A model generated the notes under the pieces. That model was not told the DNA's origin. It ran no database searches and saw only the letters and a list, made by a program, of their open reading frames with translations. This document shows positions 11,751 to 22,591 of a DNA stretch of 64,000 nucleotides, piece by piece. Position 1 is the first letter of the stretch; each line of letters starts with the position of its first letter. Position numbers and translations under genes: made by a program. The DNA lies in contig NC_035445.2 in the NCBI RefSeq assembly GCF_002127325.2, forward strand, positions 82,972,239-83,036,238, in the 5' to 3' direction. The stretch is from Helianthus annuus (lineage: Eukaryota; Streptophyta; Magnoliopsida; Asterales; Asteraceae).

Positions 11751-12178
11751 AAAAGACGAGTATCATTTGTTCCTAAAATAGATTCAACTGATGAAATCAA
11801 ACATCAACCTCCGAGCACAAATATGTGAGGCCCCTGCCTTTAAACCTAACTGTAAAAAGGATATGGGGATTTTATCTTGTTACCATAGTGGTGGTGGGCA
11901 GCTACCATGAACGTTGCCATAAAAAGGGCACGTAGAATGCACCAAGAAAAGCAAATGAATGCTCATTTTAACGTTGAAATTTAATATAAACAAAATGATG
12001 TTGATAGATCACGCTTCACATTTTTTTCTATTATTTGATTTTTTAGAGCACTCACGTTCTATTTCACGTCTTAAGATTATCCGTTGTGGTCAGGTGAGTC
12101 AAAATGAGCACCCCGAATTCATCATGTAATATTGCTCCACCTGGCGATGACTTTGTACCTGATAAAGTCACTGCTCAA

Positions 12179-12230
12179 GCTTTATCACCCTTTTGTGGTC
12201 CAGGTGAGCGCCACAAAAAGGTGATAAGGC
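12179..12230. repeat. 20-bp-stem hairpin with 12-nt loop
   Basis: GCTTTATCACCCTTTTGTGG (12179-12198) is inverted at 12211-12230 with two mismatches. It lies in an otherwise gene-free stretch (11751-12440) that begins GAGCACTCACGTTC near 12046, a sequence reminiscent of a MITE end. It may be the core of a decayed inverted-repeat element. Confidence 0.5.
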
Positions 12231-12439
12231 TCAGCGGGCAACTTGAGCGAGTTTTTTAAATAAATATAATTTTTAATCAAATTAAAAACATAAATTTTAT
12301 AAAATAAAACATAGAACATTTTTTAAAGAACATTTTTTTAAAAAACAAACATAAAAAACTAAAAGAAAAGAAGAAAGATAGAATGGTAAAAGTGGGTATT
12401 ATTTTAAAGAGACTATGGGTTTAAATATGTTAAAATTAA

Positions 12440-12790
12440 AGAGCTTTTTACATATTTCCTCTTTCTAAAGAAGCCTTATTATATATATTAGGTTAAAATT
12501 AAAGGGTTTTTACATATTTCCCATGCTAAGAAGGCTTATTACATATTTCCCCAACCCCTAAATTTAATTACATATTTCCTCTTCCTATAGAAGCCTTATT
12601 ACATATTTCCCCACCTAAAAAAGCCTTATTACATATTTCCCCGATCTTTAAATTTAATTACATATTTCACCTTCCTAAACCCTATATATTACATCTTTAT
12701 CCATTTCATTAAAAATACTCTTGTAGAATTACTATTTTACCCTTAATGGGTTTATTAAACGACTAATTACATATTTCCCACCTTTCTACG
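12440..12790. repeat. Irregular tandem repeats of TTACATATTTCCCC type
   Basis: The word (CTT)ATTACATATTTCC recurs at irregular spacings of roughly 30-60 bp, alternating with AAATTTAATTACATATTTCC. This is non-coding. About 150 bp of featureless sequence follows before the duplication at 12951. Confidence 0.7.
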
Positions 12791-12950
12791 CCCCATCTCA
12801 CCCCGCGTTTTTTGGTACCACGTCACTTTTCGCATGCTTACGTGTCATGCACGTGTCGAGTAATGCCCCATTTTCAATCCTTCCAACCGTGTGGTCTTAG
12901 AGAAAGGAAGATGCAATTATTAGTATTTTTGGAAATTTGTACCTGGGCAA

Positions 12951-13145
12951 TCTGTAAATTATTAATATTGTTCTTAACTTCTGCAATATCAAATTTTTAG
13001 AAATCGTTTTTTAATGGCGAGATATTATAAACACATCTAGCAAGATGCTAGAGGTAAATTATTAATATTGTTCTTAATTTCTGCAATATCAAATTTTTTA
13101 GACATCGTTTTTTTAATGGCGAGATATTATAAACAAGATGCTAGA
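12951..13145. repeat. Tandem duplication of about 95 bp
   Basis: The block starting GTAAATTATTAATATTGTTC and ending in AACA(CATCTAGC)AAGATGCTAGAG occurs twice in succession, about 12953-13052 and 13053-13145. A few single-base differences and an 8-bp indel separate the copies. It is a recent local duplication with no coding potential. Confidence 0.85.
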
Positions 13146-13289
13146 GAAAAAGAATACATTCAATTTTTTTCTTTACTGTACCTTTTTTTTACTTCAAACA
13201 TATTTTCTGTTTGAAACTCTATACCCACGAAATCAGTTTGGTCCAATCGTATTGGGTTATAAAAAAATCATTTTAAAATAGCATTAGCA

Positions 13290-16005
13290 TCTGCATGTGT
13301 ATGCCTATACTTCGCGCTTAGGTCGTGGCCATTTACAATTAAATGAGCCGATGATATCCAGAACACAGTCGTATTAACCCCCAATGTTTAAATCAAAGCA
13401 ATACGAATTAAAACGGGTTATTTGGATTTCTAACACATTGTTCTTTGATCTCATACCTGACCATGCGGTAATAATATACCGTACCCCAAGCACGTATGGG
13501 AAAATAGGTTAAGAATATTTACCTGAGCTAACACTCGTCTTGATATGCAAGGTTTATAAATAGCCCAACCGTATTCAATTAATTAAGAGTAGGTAGCAAA
13601 TTACTGGAAGGCTCTAGTCTAGAATGATGGTATAATAACTAATTAGAATGTTAACGGGTCTTATTCAAGTCTTAGACTTGGACCGGTTAACTTAAAATAT
13701 CGGAAACAGTACGATACGCTTGATTAAGCGATGACCAGAATAGAATGTAGTTTAAACCCAACAAATACTAAGACTTGTATAATATGGGTAAACATATAAC
13801 ATTCAGGAATTTGAGATAAAAATGATAAGGTTTGACCCGTTTCGGTAAACTTATGTAAACTAGTTACATAAGCCTAACCGTTCACGTATAAGCGATAACG
13901 GGTAACCGGATGAGTCATGAACAATTTCTATATGCTAATATACTTTAAATAAGTTGTAATATCAATAAGATGTCAACTTATATGTCCGTTAAGGTTTTAA
14001 AATCAAAATATGCCTCATAAGGGCGTTTTAGTCATTTAGCGACGTATTTAAGGCACTTGCGTATAAACTGATGTTATGGACATGATCATTCTGTAAAAAT
14101 ATTATATTTATGATATAATATCAATATGATATCAAACATATGTGAGTTTTATGATTTAAGACCAAACTATGCACCGTAAGGTCATTTTGGTCATTATGAA
14201 CATAGTTTGAAAACTTATTCGTAAATCTGAGTTAAGATCATGTACCTACTGTGAAAACATTATAAATAAGTTATAACATCAGTAGGTATCAAGTTTTGAT
14301 TGATAGTTATGGTTTAAAACCATACTATGCGCCAAAAGGGCGTTTCAGTCATTAAATGACGTTATTTGCGATCTTTAGTCAAAACACAGGTTAGGAACTG
14401 ATTTGATATCTCAAAATATTTTAATTATGATATTATATCAGTGGGTAATGAGTTTGATATGAGAAATTATGTTTAAAACCATTCTAGGTGCCGAAAGGGC
14501 ATTTTGGTCAATTTAAAACATATTTTACGATCTCGTGTGAAATCTCAGTTTAATAACATCAAAATATGTTAATTACATTAACATATCAGTAGGTAAACTA
14601 TTTGAAAGTTCGTTAATGATTAAAACCTTATTAGTTGTAAAAAGGGCAATTTGGTCAAAGTATGGCATAATAACGGAACTTGCGTAAAACTCAGAATATG
14701 ATTATGATCGTGTAATATAACCTTAGAGAGTTATGCTACATTAAATTACGATCATAATGCAACCTTAAATCAGTAGGTAACTAATCTAAATCGGGTCAGA
14801 ATCGAAAGTGAAAGCAGAAGTCATACTTCGCGACTTGCGGTTGCGAACCGACCTTAAAACTGGAATTGACGAGCCGAACATGTTTACACATGTTCTAATA
14901 ATTATTACCAACTTGTTTATGTGTTAAAACATATTTTAGAACATATATAAACTCAGATTATAACATTTTTAAAATCTGACATGTTTGACTTTTTAAAGCA
15001 TTAAACTGACCTGTCAATTGACCTAGTAAACGTGATTTTTAGGAGGTGCCGTTTTAAGGGATTAACACCTACCTAATTACGATCACGTAACCATGTTCGT
15101 CTCGAACAATGCCTAGATCATTAAGGTCTAAACTGAAAGTCAATGCATTTATCGAAAATGCTTGACTTTTGGCTTTAAGGCCTAATAAACGAAAATAGAA
15201 CTAAAAGGAGCACTTACTAGTGGTCCTTAGATGAAAATGCACTTGCTTAGGAAGTCCCTGTAGCTCAGGAACCTCCAGAAGTGAAGAGAGGAGTGAAAAG
15301 AGAAGGTGCAAGTTTTGAAAATGAATGGATGCACCTATTTATAGTGTTTGGAGGATTTTTGTGATCATCCCAAGTGTTATGAACCCTTTGGAGATCACTA
15401 CAAGTGTCTAGGGACGTGTCACAAGCAGCCATATTGCCCATAGTTTTGAAAATGGAGGTTTTGGCAGATTTGAGTGGGCTGCAAGGAAATTTTTGATGTT
15501 GGGCACATGCTTACGGACCGTAAGGCCCAGGCCCAGCCTTTGCGGTCCGTATGGGGGTCTGGTCAGCAAACCAACTTTCGTAATTTGACACGTTTAGTCC
15601 CTTGGCCTCCATACTTATATGTATTATCAATATTAGCACAAATAGCTCTTCAAGGCCAATGTTTGGCACACCCGAGAGTATGATCGAACATCATAAAACT
15701 CCCGATTCATTAAAGGGTCACTCAGAGGTATAAATTAACCTGTTGACGCCTCTAGTCCTCCAACTATCAAACTTTCAAATAAATTCACAAACGGTTCCTC
15801 TTGTCCAACAAGTGGCTCATTTGAGAATACGGACACCGTAAAAGGTCACTCGGAGGCATAGTTTCAGTATGTTGACACTTTAAGTCCTTCCACATTCATA
15901 CTTTTCAAAATTGGCAAAAATAGTCCATCCTAGCCAAGATTAGGCATAATTAGGAATAGAGACACGTGTCAGCACATTACTGGACACGATTTTACGAGGT
16001 GGTAC
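13290..16005 (-). mobile_element. LTR of a decayed Ty3/gypsy-type element (left end uncertain)
   Basis: On the minus strand the right edge reads purine-rich TAGGGGCGGAC, a polypurine-tract-like sequence, then TGTACCACC (about 16005 leftward), as at the start of a 3' LTR. Inside are degenerate 150-bp repeats, a GGACCGTAAG inverted repeat near 15510-15560, and AT-rich promoter-like sequence. No coding domains are left on the other side of the tract. The left end near 13290 is a guess from the change in sequence character; no TG/CA partner or target duplication was found. Confidence 0.45.
13960..14760. repeat. Degenerate tandem repeats, period about 150-155 bp
   Basis: A block with AAGGGCGTTTTAGTCATT-like sequence recurs near 14024, 14175, 14335, 14490 and 14640. 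Each is followed by GATCATGT and AATATCA-type segments. The copies are strongly diverged. They lie in the putative LTR 13290-16005 and probably arose by expansion within it. Confidence 0.65.
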
Positions 16006-16603
16006 AGTAAGTCCGCCCCTAATACCAATTGTGAATGCTCTCTGACCATTTAATTAAAATTATATATTACTATTTGTTTATATGTTTTTCATGTGACCTG
16101 TTTATATGTCTATTGAAACATATATATGTTTACCATATTTTTAGAATCCAGGCAATGGTAACGAGTTGCCCCTGTTAAGGGGCTGTTTGGCAACATCTGA
16201 ATCAATAAGTGCTGAATGAATAAGAGGTCTGAATGGGTAAGAGGCGCTGAACCAGTAAGTGCTGAACCAGTAAAGTGCTGTTTGGTTGCACATCTGAATG
16301 ACTGTGTAAAATGACATTTTTACCCCTCTAACATTTTACCCCTCTAACTATCTCCTCTTTCTGCACCTTCACTAATATCACACACACATAAAACACAGAC
16401 ATAGAACCTCATCACCATCAACATTCTTACAACCCTAACTCAAAAACAACCAGCCGCACCCTCTGACTCCTCTCAAGCTTCGGCGACAGGAGCCGGTTTC
16501 TGGTCAGATCTCCGACCGTCGCACCCCTAACCTCCTACCATTACACACCTTCCTTGTACTCTCCTACGCAACCACCTGAAAACGAGCAGAGGGAGAGGAC
16601 AGG

Positions 16604-18830
16604 TGTAACACCCTTAATATTTGAACGGAATATAACTAATAATTATATTGATTAAGGTACAAATAAAAGTTTACAAAAACACTTCGTCTTCTTTGAAAAA
16701 AAACATACATACTTGTCGTAATACCAAAACATTGTACAATGTTACTTAACAAGTTAAAAGTTATCCCTTGCTAGTAAACAAACTACTAGTTTAAGGGAAT
16801 TAAGACATGTTTAACAAAAGTATTTGCAACATAATAGTGTTCTAGACATAGTTATATTTAGTGCGGAAGCTTCAAAACACGTGTTCGGTTCTTGCCAAGC
16901 ATGCTTGATCATCATCCGAGGGAACTGATCCATACCTAAGGTCAAACACTAAAATATTAGTTTTGACAATAATACCATACGTATAAACGAAATTTGACAA
17001 CGCAAAGCATCAAACAAAATATAATTTTTCTGGGTTCCACCGTAAATTACGGTGTCACCGTAAATTATGGTGGACCTGGAATGTTCCTGGTTCTGCCGTA
17101 AAACAGGGGCTTTCCACCGTAACATTTTAATCTCCACCGTAAATTACGGTGGAACCTTAATTTATGGTGGACTCTGCATTCTTGCCCCTTGATTATTTTC
17201 CAACTTTTAAAGACCATAACTTTTCACTCGCTTGTCCGTTTTAGCCGATTCTTTTACCTATGAGTCTGTAATAAGATTACGGACCCAACCAAATAGTTTA
17301 TACATCACGAAAACCGAGATACTAACGTTCGGCTCATAGTTTCTTGGTTTCAATTTCTACAACCCATTATCAAGATACATGTTTCCATAATTCCATCCCT
17401 AGGACCCATTAGACTTAGTTACCCAACTTCCCGGGCTTATGACCTTGGAGTATACGTGCCATACCATGGCTTCGTGTATTCTCCGAACTAAGCACTTGTT
17501 TTCTCGGAATTCAAGCATCCCGTTTCAACAACACCTTTTATCAACTTCTATTGTTTGACCCGATATACCGGGTTCGTAGACTTAAATGTCATGACCAATT
17601 TATTGATGCATTACATTTATCACCTTGCAAAATTATGAGACTTTTAAGTCTCTACTCATGTGATTCGTTTTCAAGCAACATTTTGACCCGTTTGGCTATC
17701 TAGTGAAAACCATCACTTTATTATCATACCAAACCAAATTTCTAGTGTTTATTTTGACCCGTTTGATGATCTAGTGAACTTCGCCACTTTAACGATACAT
17801 CAACGCATCAATTACAATCCGACATAATTTATACACTAAAACTAAAGTTATTACATAATGCAACGGGACTAAAGTCACGTACCTTTAAAGCACACCTTTT
17901 CCGCGGGTATCACTTCCGGCGTGTCCACTTAACGTTCCGGATTCCTTGCCTAAAGAGTTCAATTTATAACAAAAATTAGAACCCTTTCATAAGCTTTAAC
18001 GCATTATTTCTTAACATATTCGAATCTGCGTTTTGCCCAACTTTTAACATTTTACCCTCTTTTAGACATTTTATCAAACACCTAACGGGTCAGATTTTTA
18101 TATGATTTAAACCAAGTTCATGACTCGAGTTTATCACCACATTTAACTTCAATTTGACTATATGTCTATATGTTAACATCAACCACTTAGAGTTTTTCCT
18201 CATAATTTCAGTTTACACTAGAACAAGAGTTTTAATACTAGTGTTCATCAAGTTCTACTAACATGCTAATCACCCACTATGGTGATTTTGATCTATACAA
18301 TTATCATGCATGAATTTGACAAGAAATCATCTAGGGTTTGTCCCTAAACCTTACATTACTTCCAATTTCATGTTTACTACACATAATCAAGCTCTACATT
18401 CGATTTTGATCACATACATGAACTTTGAATCGAATGAAAATGACCTAATTCAACATACCTTATGATCCCCTTGACGAGGTGATCACGATTCCATGTTCAG
18501 ATTTCGATTATTGCTTGATTTAGGCCTTCAATTTACAGTTTTTCTTGTGAACTAGGGTTTTGAAAAGTGTGGGTGTCGCCCTGGGTGTTCTTGGTCGATC
18601 AGGCCTCTCTCAAATGAGGGGTTTGATTTGTTTTACTAATTTAGTAAATAAAATTCAAGTTTTGACATTATTAGTCCCTCTACTTGTCCAACATAACTTT
18701 TGTTGTTTTATCCACAATGTAAGTTAAATTTTTAACTTGTTAGTTAACTAGGTTACAATTTCTAATTGATAAATTCTTGTTTATTTAAACTTTATATTAT
18801 TATAAAGTTTTATATTTTCAGGATGTTACA
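16604..18830 (-). mobile_element. Solo LTR (2227 bp) with ACAGG target duplication
   Basis: The plus strand reads TGTAACACCC at the left end and GGATGTTACA at the right end, with ACAGG exactly duplicated at 16599-16603 and 18831-18835. There is no internal coding region, primer site or second LTR, so it is a solo LTR left by recombination. The order of landmarks matches the LTR 56369-59496: CATCCGAGG-like block, ACCGTAA palindromes, GATGAGG/GACGAGG block, ATCGATC-CAGGCC/CAGACAC block. It is the same family and, by that comparison, on the minus strand. Confidence 0.88.
17036..17170. repeat. Cluster of ACCGTAAATTACGGT palindromes in the solo LTR
   Basis: Four palindromes or half-palindromes (CCACCGTAAATTACGGTG and variants with TTATGGTGG) lie in about 135 bp, separated by GGACCTGGAA and AAACAGGGGC. 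The LTR at 56369-59496 has the same arrangement with ACCGTAACTTACGGT. Symmetry and repetition suggest a protein-binding or cruciform-forming LTR module; that is an inference. Confidence 0.85.
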
Positions 18831-18835
18831 ACAGG

Positions 18836-19150
18836 AACGAGAAGAGAGAGAGAGAGAGAGAAGAGTCGGGGGGAAAGAGAGACCGGAAAGGAGTAGCGAC
18901 GGTGGCAGCGACGCCGCGAGCGGCGGCAGTGTTTCGACTCCGGTAAGTTATAGTTTCAGGCAACTCGTGTGCTTTTTCTTATATCTAGATTTTGACTCAG
19001 GTTCGTTTGGTTTTCCGGTAATGAATGACGTTAATAGAGGTGTCGATGATAATGATGAGGATAGGCCGTTGACGTTGATGACGGTGAAGACTCCGGCGGC
19101 GACGGTTTCAGGCCGGCCGACAGTGGTGGCGGTTATGTTGATTCGGTAGG
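18836..19150 (+). pseudogene. Possible captured host-gene 5' fragment (GA repeat, Gly/Ser-rich)
   Basis: Directly after the solo LTR duplication, a (GA)n run leads into GC-rich sequence that reads Gly-Gly-Ser-Asp-Ala-rich and ends in a possible splice donor (CCGGTAAG near 18942). A second GC-rich block, 19020-19150, reads in frame as acidic then TVKTPAATVSGRPT. Base composition differs from the AT-rich surroundings. I do not recognise the protein. It may be a gene fragment carried by the TIR element around it, or chance. Confidence 0.3.
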
Positions 19151-19337
19151 TGTGGAGATGAAGGGGCAGTGTGGATGAGGGCAAGCTTGTTAAAATTCCT
19201 TTCAGATATCAAATTTGTCTGAACCATTCAGATCTGAATGGCTCTATTCAGAGGTGATGTCTTAATGAACCAAACACCTCTACATCTAACCGAATCAGAT
19301 GTAAACCTCTGAATGGTTCCATTCAGACACAAACAAT

Positions 19338-20008
19338 GTGAGATATTTTGTATAGTTTTATATATTTTTCATATAAATCCTTATTATTTTAACAAGCATT
19401 TCATAACAAGTGGTGTTTAGTATCATGTCAGTTTTCTCTACATTAAAAAAAGTTGAACTAATAACAAAAAAAATAATAATGTCATTTTATCTCAATTAAT
19501 TGTCTATAAAATGATCTGACATGTTTTGTTTGACTAATGCCTGCATGTTTGCTGCTCTCTATACCATTCATTTTCTTACTGCATCATCCATTTCTAGATG
19601 ACCAATCCTTGTATCATAAACCGGCAACTTAAAAGTTAGTAGTTGATTTTATAATTTTAAGGTACGTCATACTCATAATATAAGTGGCAGAAGTTTGAAA
19701 TTTTGCACACTTGAGAGACATACAAAAATTAAAATAGCATGATCTCATTAAAATTATAACAAAATTATTTTGAATTTGTTACTGCGCGTGTTAAAGGTTC
19801 CATGGGCAATGCTTCTAGACCAAGGGGCAATGTTCTCACGAGTGTTCAGAAACTGCCCCAGTGGAGTCCAAGGTGCAATGCCCGTCGTCAGGCTTGCATT
19901 ATGTTAAAGAAAATGTACATGGGAAATGATCTTTGGTAGTAACTAAAAGATCTGTAGGAACTTTGTTCTGCGGTAGCAACTTAGTTGAGCATAAGCAACT
20001 TTGTCTAA
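19338..20008. other. Gene-free spacer
   Basis: AT-rich sequence with short direct words (GGGGCAATG near 19806-19870) but no ORFs, inverted ends or retroelement motifs I can support. Confidence 0.55.
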
Positions 20009-20009
20009 G

Positions 20010-20306
20010 GGGCTGTTTGTTTACCTCTTAATGAGGCTCTTAATGGTTCAGCACTTAATGGTTCAGACTATTTGTTTCACGAGCAGATGTCTGAATGGTT
20101 CAGACATTTGCCTCTCAATGGTTAAGCATTATACAGAGTTTGAATGGTTAAGACCTCTAATCTGAATTGGTCAGACATTTGACTCTGAACGATTAAGCAT
20201 TATATAGACTCTTAATGGTTCATACCTCTTATTGGTTCAACACTTAATTGTTCAGACCTCTTACTAGTTCAGCACTTAACTATTCAGATGTTACCAAACA
20301 GCCCCT
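20010..20306. mobile_element. MITE of the GGGGCTGTTTG family (about 297 bp)
   Basis: The termini GGGGCTGTTTG and CAAACAGCCCC are perfect inverted repeats. The interior alternates CTTAATGGTTCAG and CTGAATGG words in both directions. The sequence is non-coding. I could not identify a matching target duplication beyond one or two bases, so the superfamily (hAT-like by end sequence) stays open. Confidence 0.75.
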
Positions 20307-20331
20307 AATAGTAACAAATAAGTTAATGGGG

Positions 20332-20695
20332 AACGTTTTATGCAGAACACTAAATATTGCGAGAACACGTAGAACAAATGAATTACCCATTTTTTCAATC
20401 CTAAAAACCTAAAAAGTAAATGAAATTTTACAAATGTAAGATTTATTATTTTTTATACTAGAATACAAATCAAGAAATGGAAAATTTTTAGTTTTTATAT
20501 AACCTACACATACGTAGGTTATGTGTAGGTTAAATTAACTACATGTATGTAGGCTATGTGTAGGCAAAATTATATGTTTTTTAATGTATATATAATACAC
20601 ATATGAATATAAGAAACATAAAATTTAAAAAATGTGAACCTGAAATCTCAAATTTTAGTGATTTAAAGTTGTTCTTTTTGTTCTCGCGTTAATTA
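20332..20695. mobile_element. Possible MITE with GAACAC.. ends
   Basis: The left part reads GGGAACGTTTTATGCAGAAC...GCGAGAACA and the right part, inverted, ATTAACGCGAGAACAAAAAGAAC. Both inner flanks contain words of the same type. A nested TACACATACGTAGGTTATGTG repeat sits near 20505-20560. Similarity of the arms is weak and no target duplication was found. Confidence 0.4.
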
Positions 20696-20815
20696 AAGGC
20701 TTAGTTTTGCTATTCAAAAAGGGGTAGCGGGGCAGCTTGTTGCCCGTTTACCAACTATCTCGATGTAAATTATAAGACAAAATTATATGACATATTTTTC
20801 TATAAAAAAAGTTAA

Positions 20816-21782
20816 TCTATACTATATAATAAAAGAAACCACTTTGGGGACACTTGTCATCATATTAGGGCATCTTTTATAGATAATTATTTTTTTAATT
20901 TAATATTTTCTAATTAATTATAGATAACTCTCCTATTAATTATTATTTAGTTTAATATGTTATGGATAATTATTATTTAGTTTAATCTTTTCTTCTCATT
21001 TATAATATTATTTAGAGAAAATTATGATTTTGGCCCCTGTAATTATATCAGTTTTACCCTTTTATCTCAAAAAAGAATTTTTTAACATCTGAGCCCCCAA
21101 CGTATTCTTTTCTAACCCTTTTGGCCATAACACTAACCCCATCCATTAAATGTTAGGGGCTAAAAGGGTTAAAAAAAGACGTTAGGGGCCAAAAAGGTTA
21201 GAAAAAAAAGATGTTGGGGGCTTAGATGTTAAAAAAATCTTTTTTTGGGCTAAAAGGGTAAAAGTGATATAACCACGGGGCCAAAATCGTAATTTTATTT
21301 TTTGATGTATAAAATTAGATTTATTCAATTTGTACAATACACGAGGTTTTTTAAGGATATATATATTTTTTATTATTTACTAAAGAAAATTACATTTATT
21401 CAAACCGTTTAATATGCATATTTTTAAAGATGTAATTTTTTTTTATTATTTGATATATAAAATTACATTTATTCAACCCGTGTAATAAATGAGGTTTTTT
21501 AAAGATGTATTATTTTATTATTTGGTAAACAGTATTACATTTATTCAACTCATGTAATACACGTGGTTTTAAAAATATAACTTTTTTATTTTGTATATAA
21601 AATTACATTTATTCAACCTGTACAATATTGTTCTTGTAGATATAACTTTTTATTATTTAATATATAAAATTATATTTATTCAACTCGTGCAATAAAGAAG
21701 GTTTTTAAATATATATTATTTTATTATTTAGTATATAAAATTTATTTATTCAACCCGTGTAATACACGGGGTTATAACCTAG
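20816..21782 (+). mobile_element. Non-autonomous Helitron B (967 bp)
   Basis: It begins TCTATACTATATAATAAAAG after an A (20815) and ends with hairpin CCCGTGTAATACACGGGG, TTATAAC and CTAG (21779-21782) before T (21783). The subterminal 450 bp consist of five or six degenerate copies of a unit of about 80 bp containing ACATTTATTCAACCCGTGTAA and GGTTTTTAA. A MITE (about 21016-21295) sits within. Same family as Helitrons A and C. Confidence 0.88.
21016..21295. mobile_element. Inverted-repeat MITE nested in Helitron B
   Basis: Two arms of at least 80 bp are inverted copies. The left starts AAAATTATGATTTTGGCCCC and the inverted right starts AAAATTACGATTTTGGCCCC. Both continue through TTTTACCCTTTTA and AACATCT(G/A)AGCCCCCAAC. 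The borders are approximate and no duplication was identified. As it interrupts Helitron B, it is younger than that Helitron or was carried in it. Confidence 0.7.
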
Positions 21783-22132
21783 TTAATGTTCTGTAATAAT
21801 TCTCATCCTAAGCTTAATTAGCAACTAAGACGTGGTAGCATCTTGTTATTCGGTAGGAACTGAAAACTCAGGTAGAAACAGAGTTACTACGGAAGGAATT
21901 CATGATGCCAACATAGTTGCCACACCTTTTCACGAAAAATTGTGATGTCAGTGGACTTATGGTTCGTCCCATATAAAACGGAAACACATCTGATCCTACA
22001 CGCTTCGAATTTTCTCATAGACAATTGGGAAATCTTAAAACCTACATTTTTCTTGTCAAGCATGTAACGTTTCTTGTGAGTTATAAGAAGAAAAAAATTG
22101 GACGTTTTAAATGTTTAATTGGCCGGTGGTGG

Positions 22133-22254
22133 CCATCATCTGGTGGGGTGGTAAAGGCTTTGTGCCTCTTGAGAAGAGATTACGGTTTAATTCCTGACAT
22201 GGGATAAATTTGATATAATTAAGTAGGATTACGTAACCTTGATCGTTAAAAAAA
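22133..22254 (+). mobile_element. Short SINE with 16-bp target duplication
   Basis: The body of 122 bp has a B-box-like GGTTTAATTCC near 22182 and ends in GATCGTT plus an A-run. AATTGGCCGGTGGTGG (22117-22132) is repeated with one mismatch at 22255-22270. The long direct repeats and A-tail show retroposition. A-box similarity is weak. Confidence 0.72.
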
Positions 22255-22481
22255 AATTGGCCGGCGGTGGAACGGGCAAAGTGACAGCAATATTTAGTTG
22301 CCAATGGAAGTGGAAAGTGACACCTGCTGCACAATTAGGTTGCCATTTGCAATCCAATCAACCATCAACTTTTTATTAGGTGGTAACATTCTTCCTATGT
22401 GTAATAAAATTGATGTAACAATAAATTTTTATAAGTGGGGTCGAAAATTTTTGTGGGATGGTTATATATTGTCAAATACAA

Positions 22482-22482
<1 letters not shown>

Positions 22483-22550
<68 letters not shown>
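22483..22550. repeat. (AAT)n microsatellite
   Basis: An uninterrupted run of about 22 AAT/TAA units. It gives rise to an artefactual polyisoleucine reading frame. Confidence 0.95.
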
Positions 22551-22552
<2 letters not shown>

Positions 22553-22591
22553 TTGGTTCACTTCGTTTCGGGTCGAGTCACATAATCTATA

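Larger units (their letters stand above)
16181..19337. mobile_element. GGGGCTGTTTGG-family TIR element, split by a solo LTR (ends tentative)
   Basis: The left end GGGGCTGTTTGGCAACATCTGAA is followed by CTGAATG/AAGTGCTGAA words. The right part (about 19200-19337) has the same words inverted (GAACCATTCAG, AATGGTTCCATTCAGAC). Elements of the same family with clearer ends lie at 20010-20306 and 23697-23924. The interior 16330-16598 plus 18836-19150 is not transposon-like: it looks like a 5'UTR, then a GA-repeat and glycine/serine-rich coding-like sequence ending at a GTAAG. It may be a captured host fragment. No target duplication found. Confidence 0.4.

Noticed and set aside
18766..19149. 127-codon ORF as an intact host gene
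   Set aside because: Its first codons lie in the solo LTR, it is GA-repeat rich and likely a captured fragment crossing an exon border.
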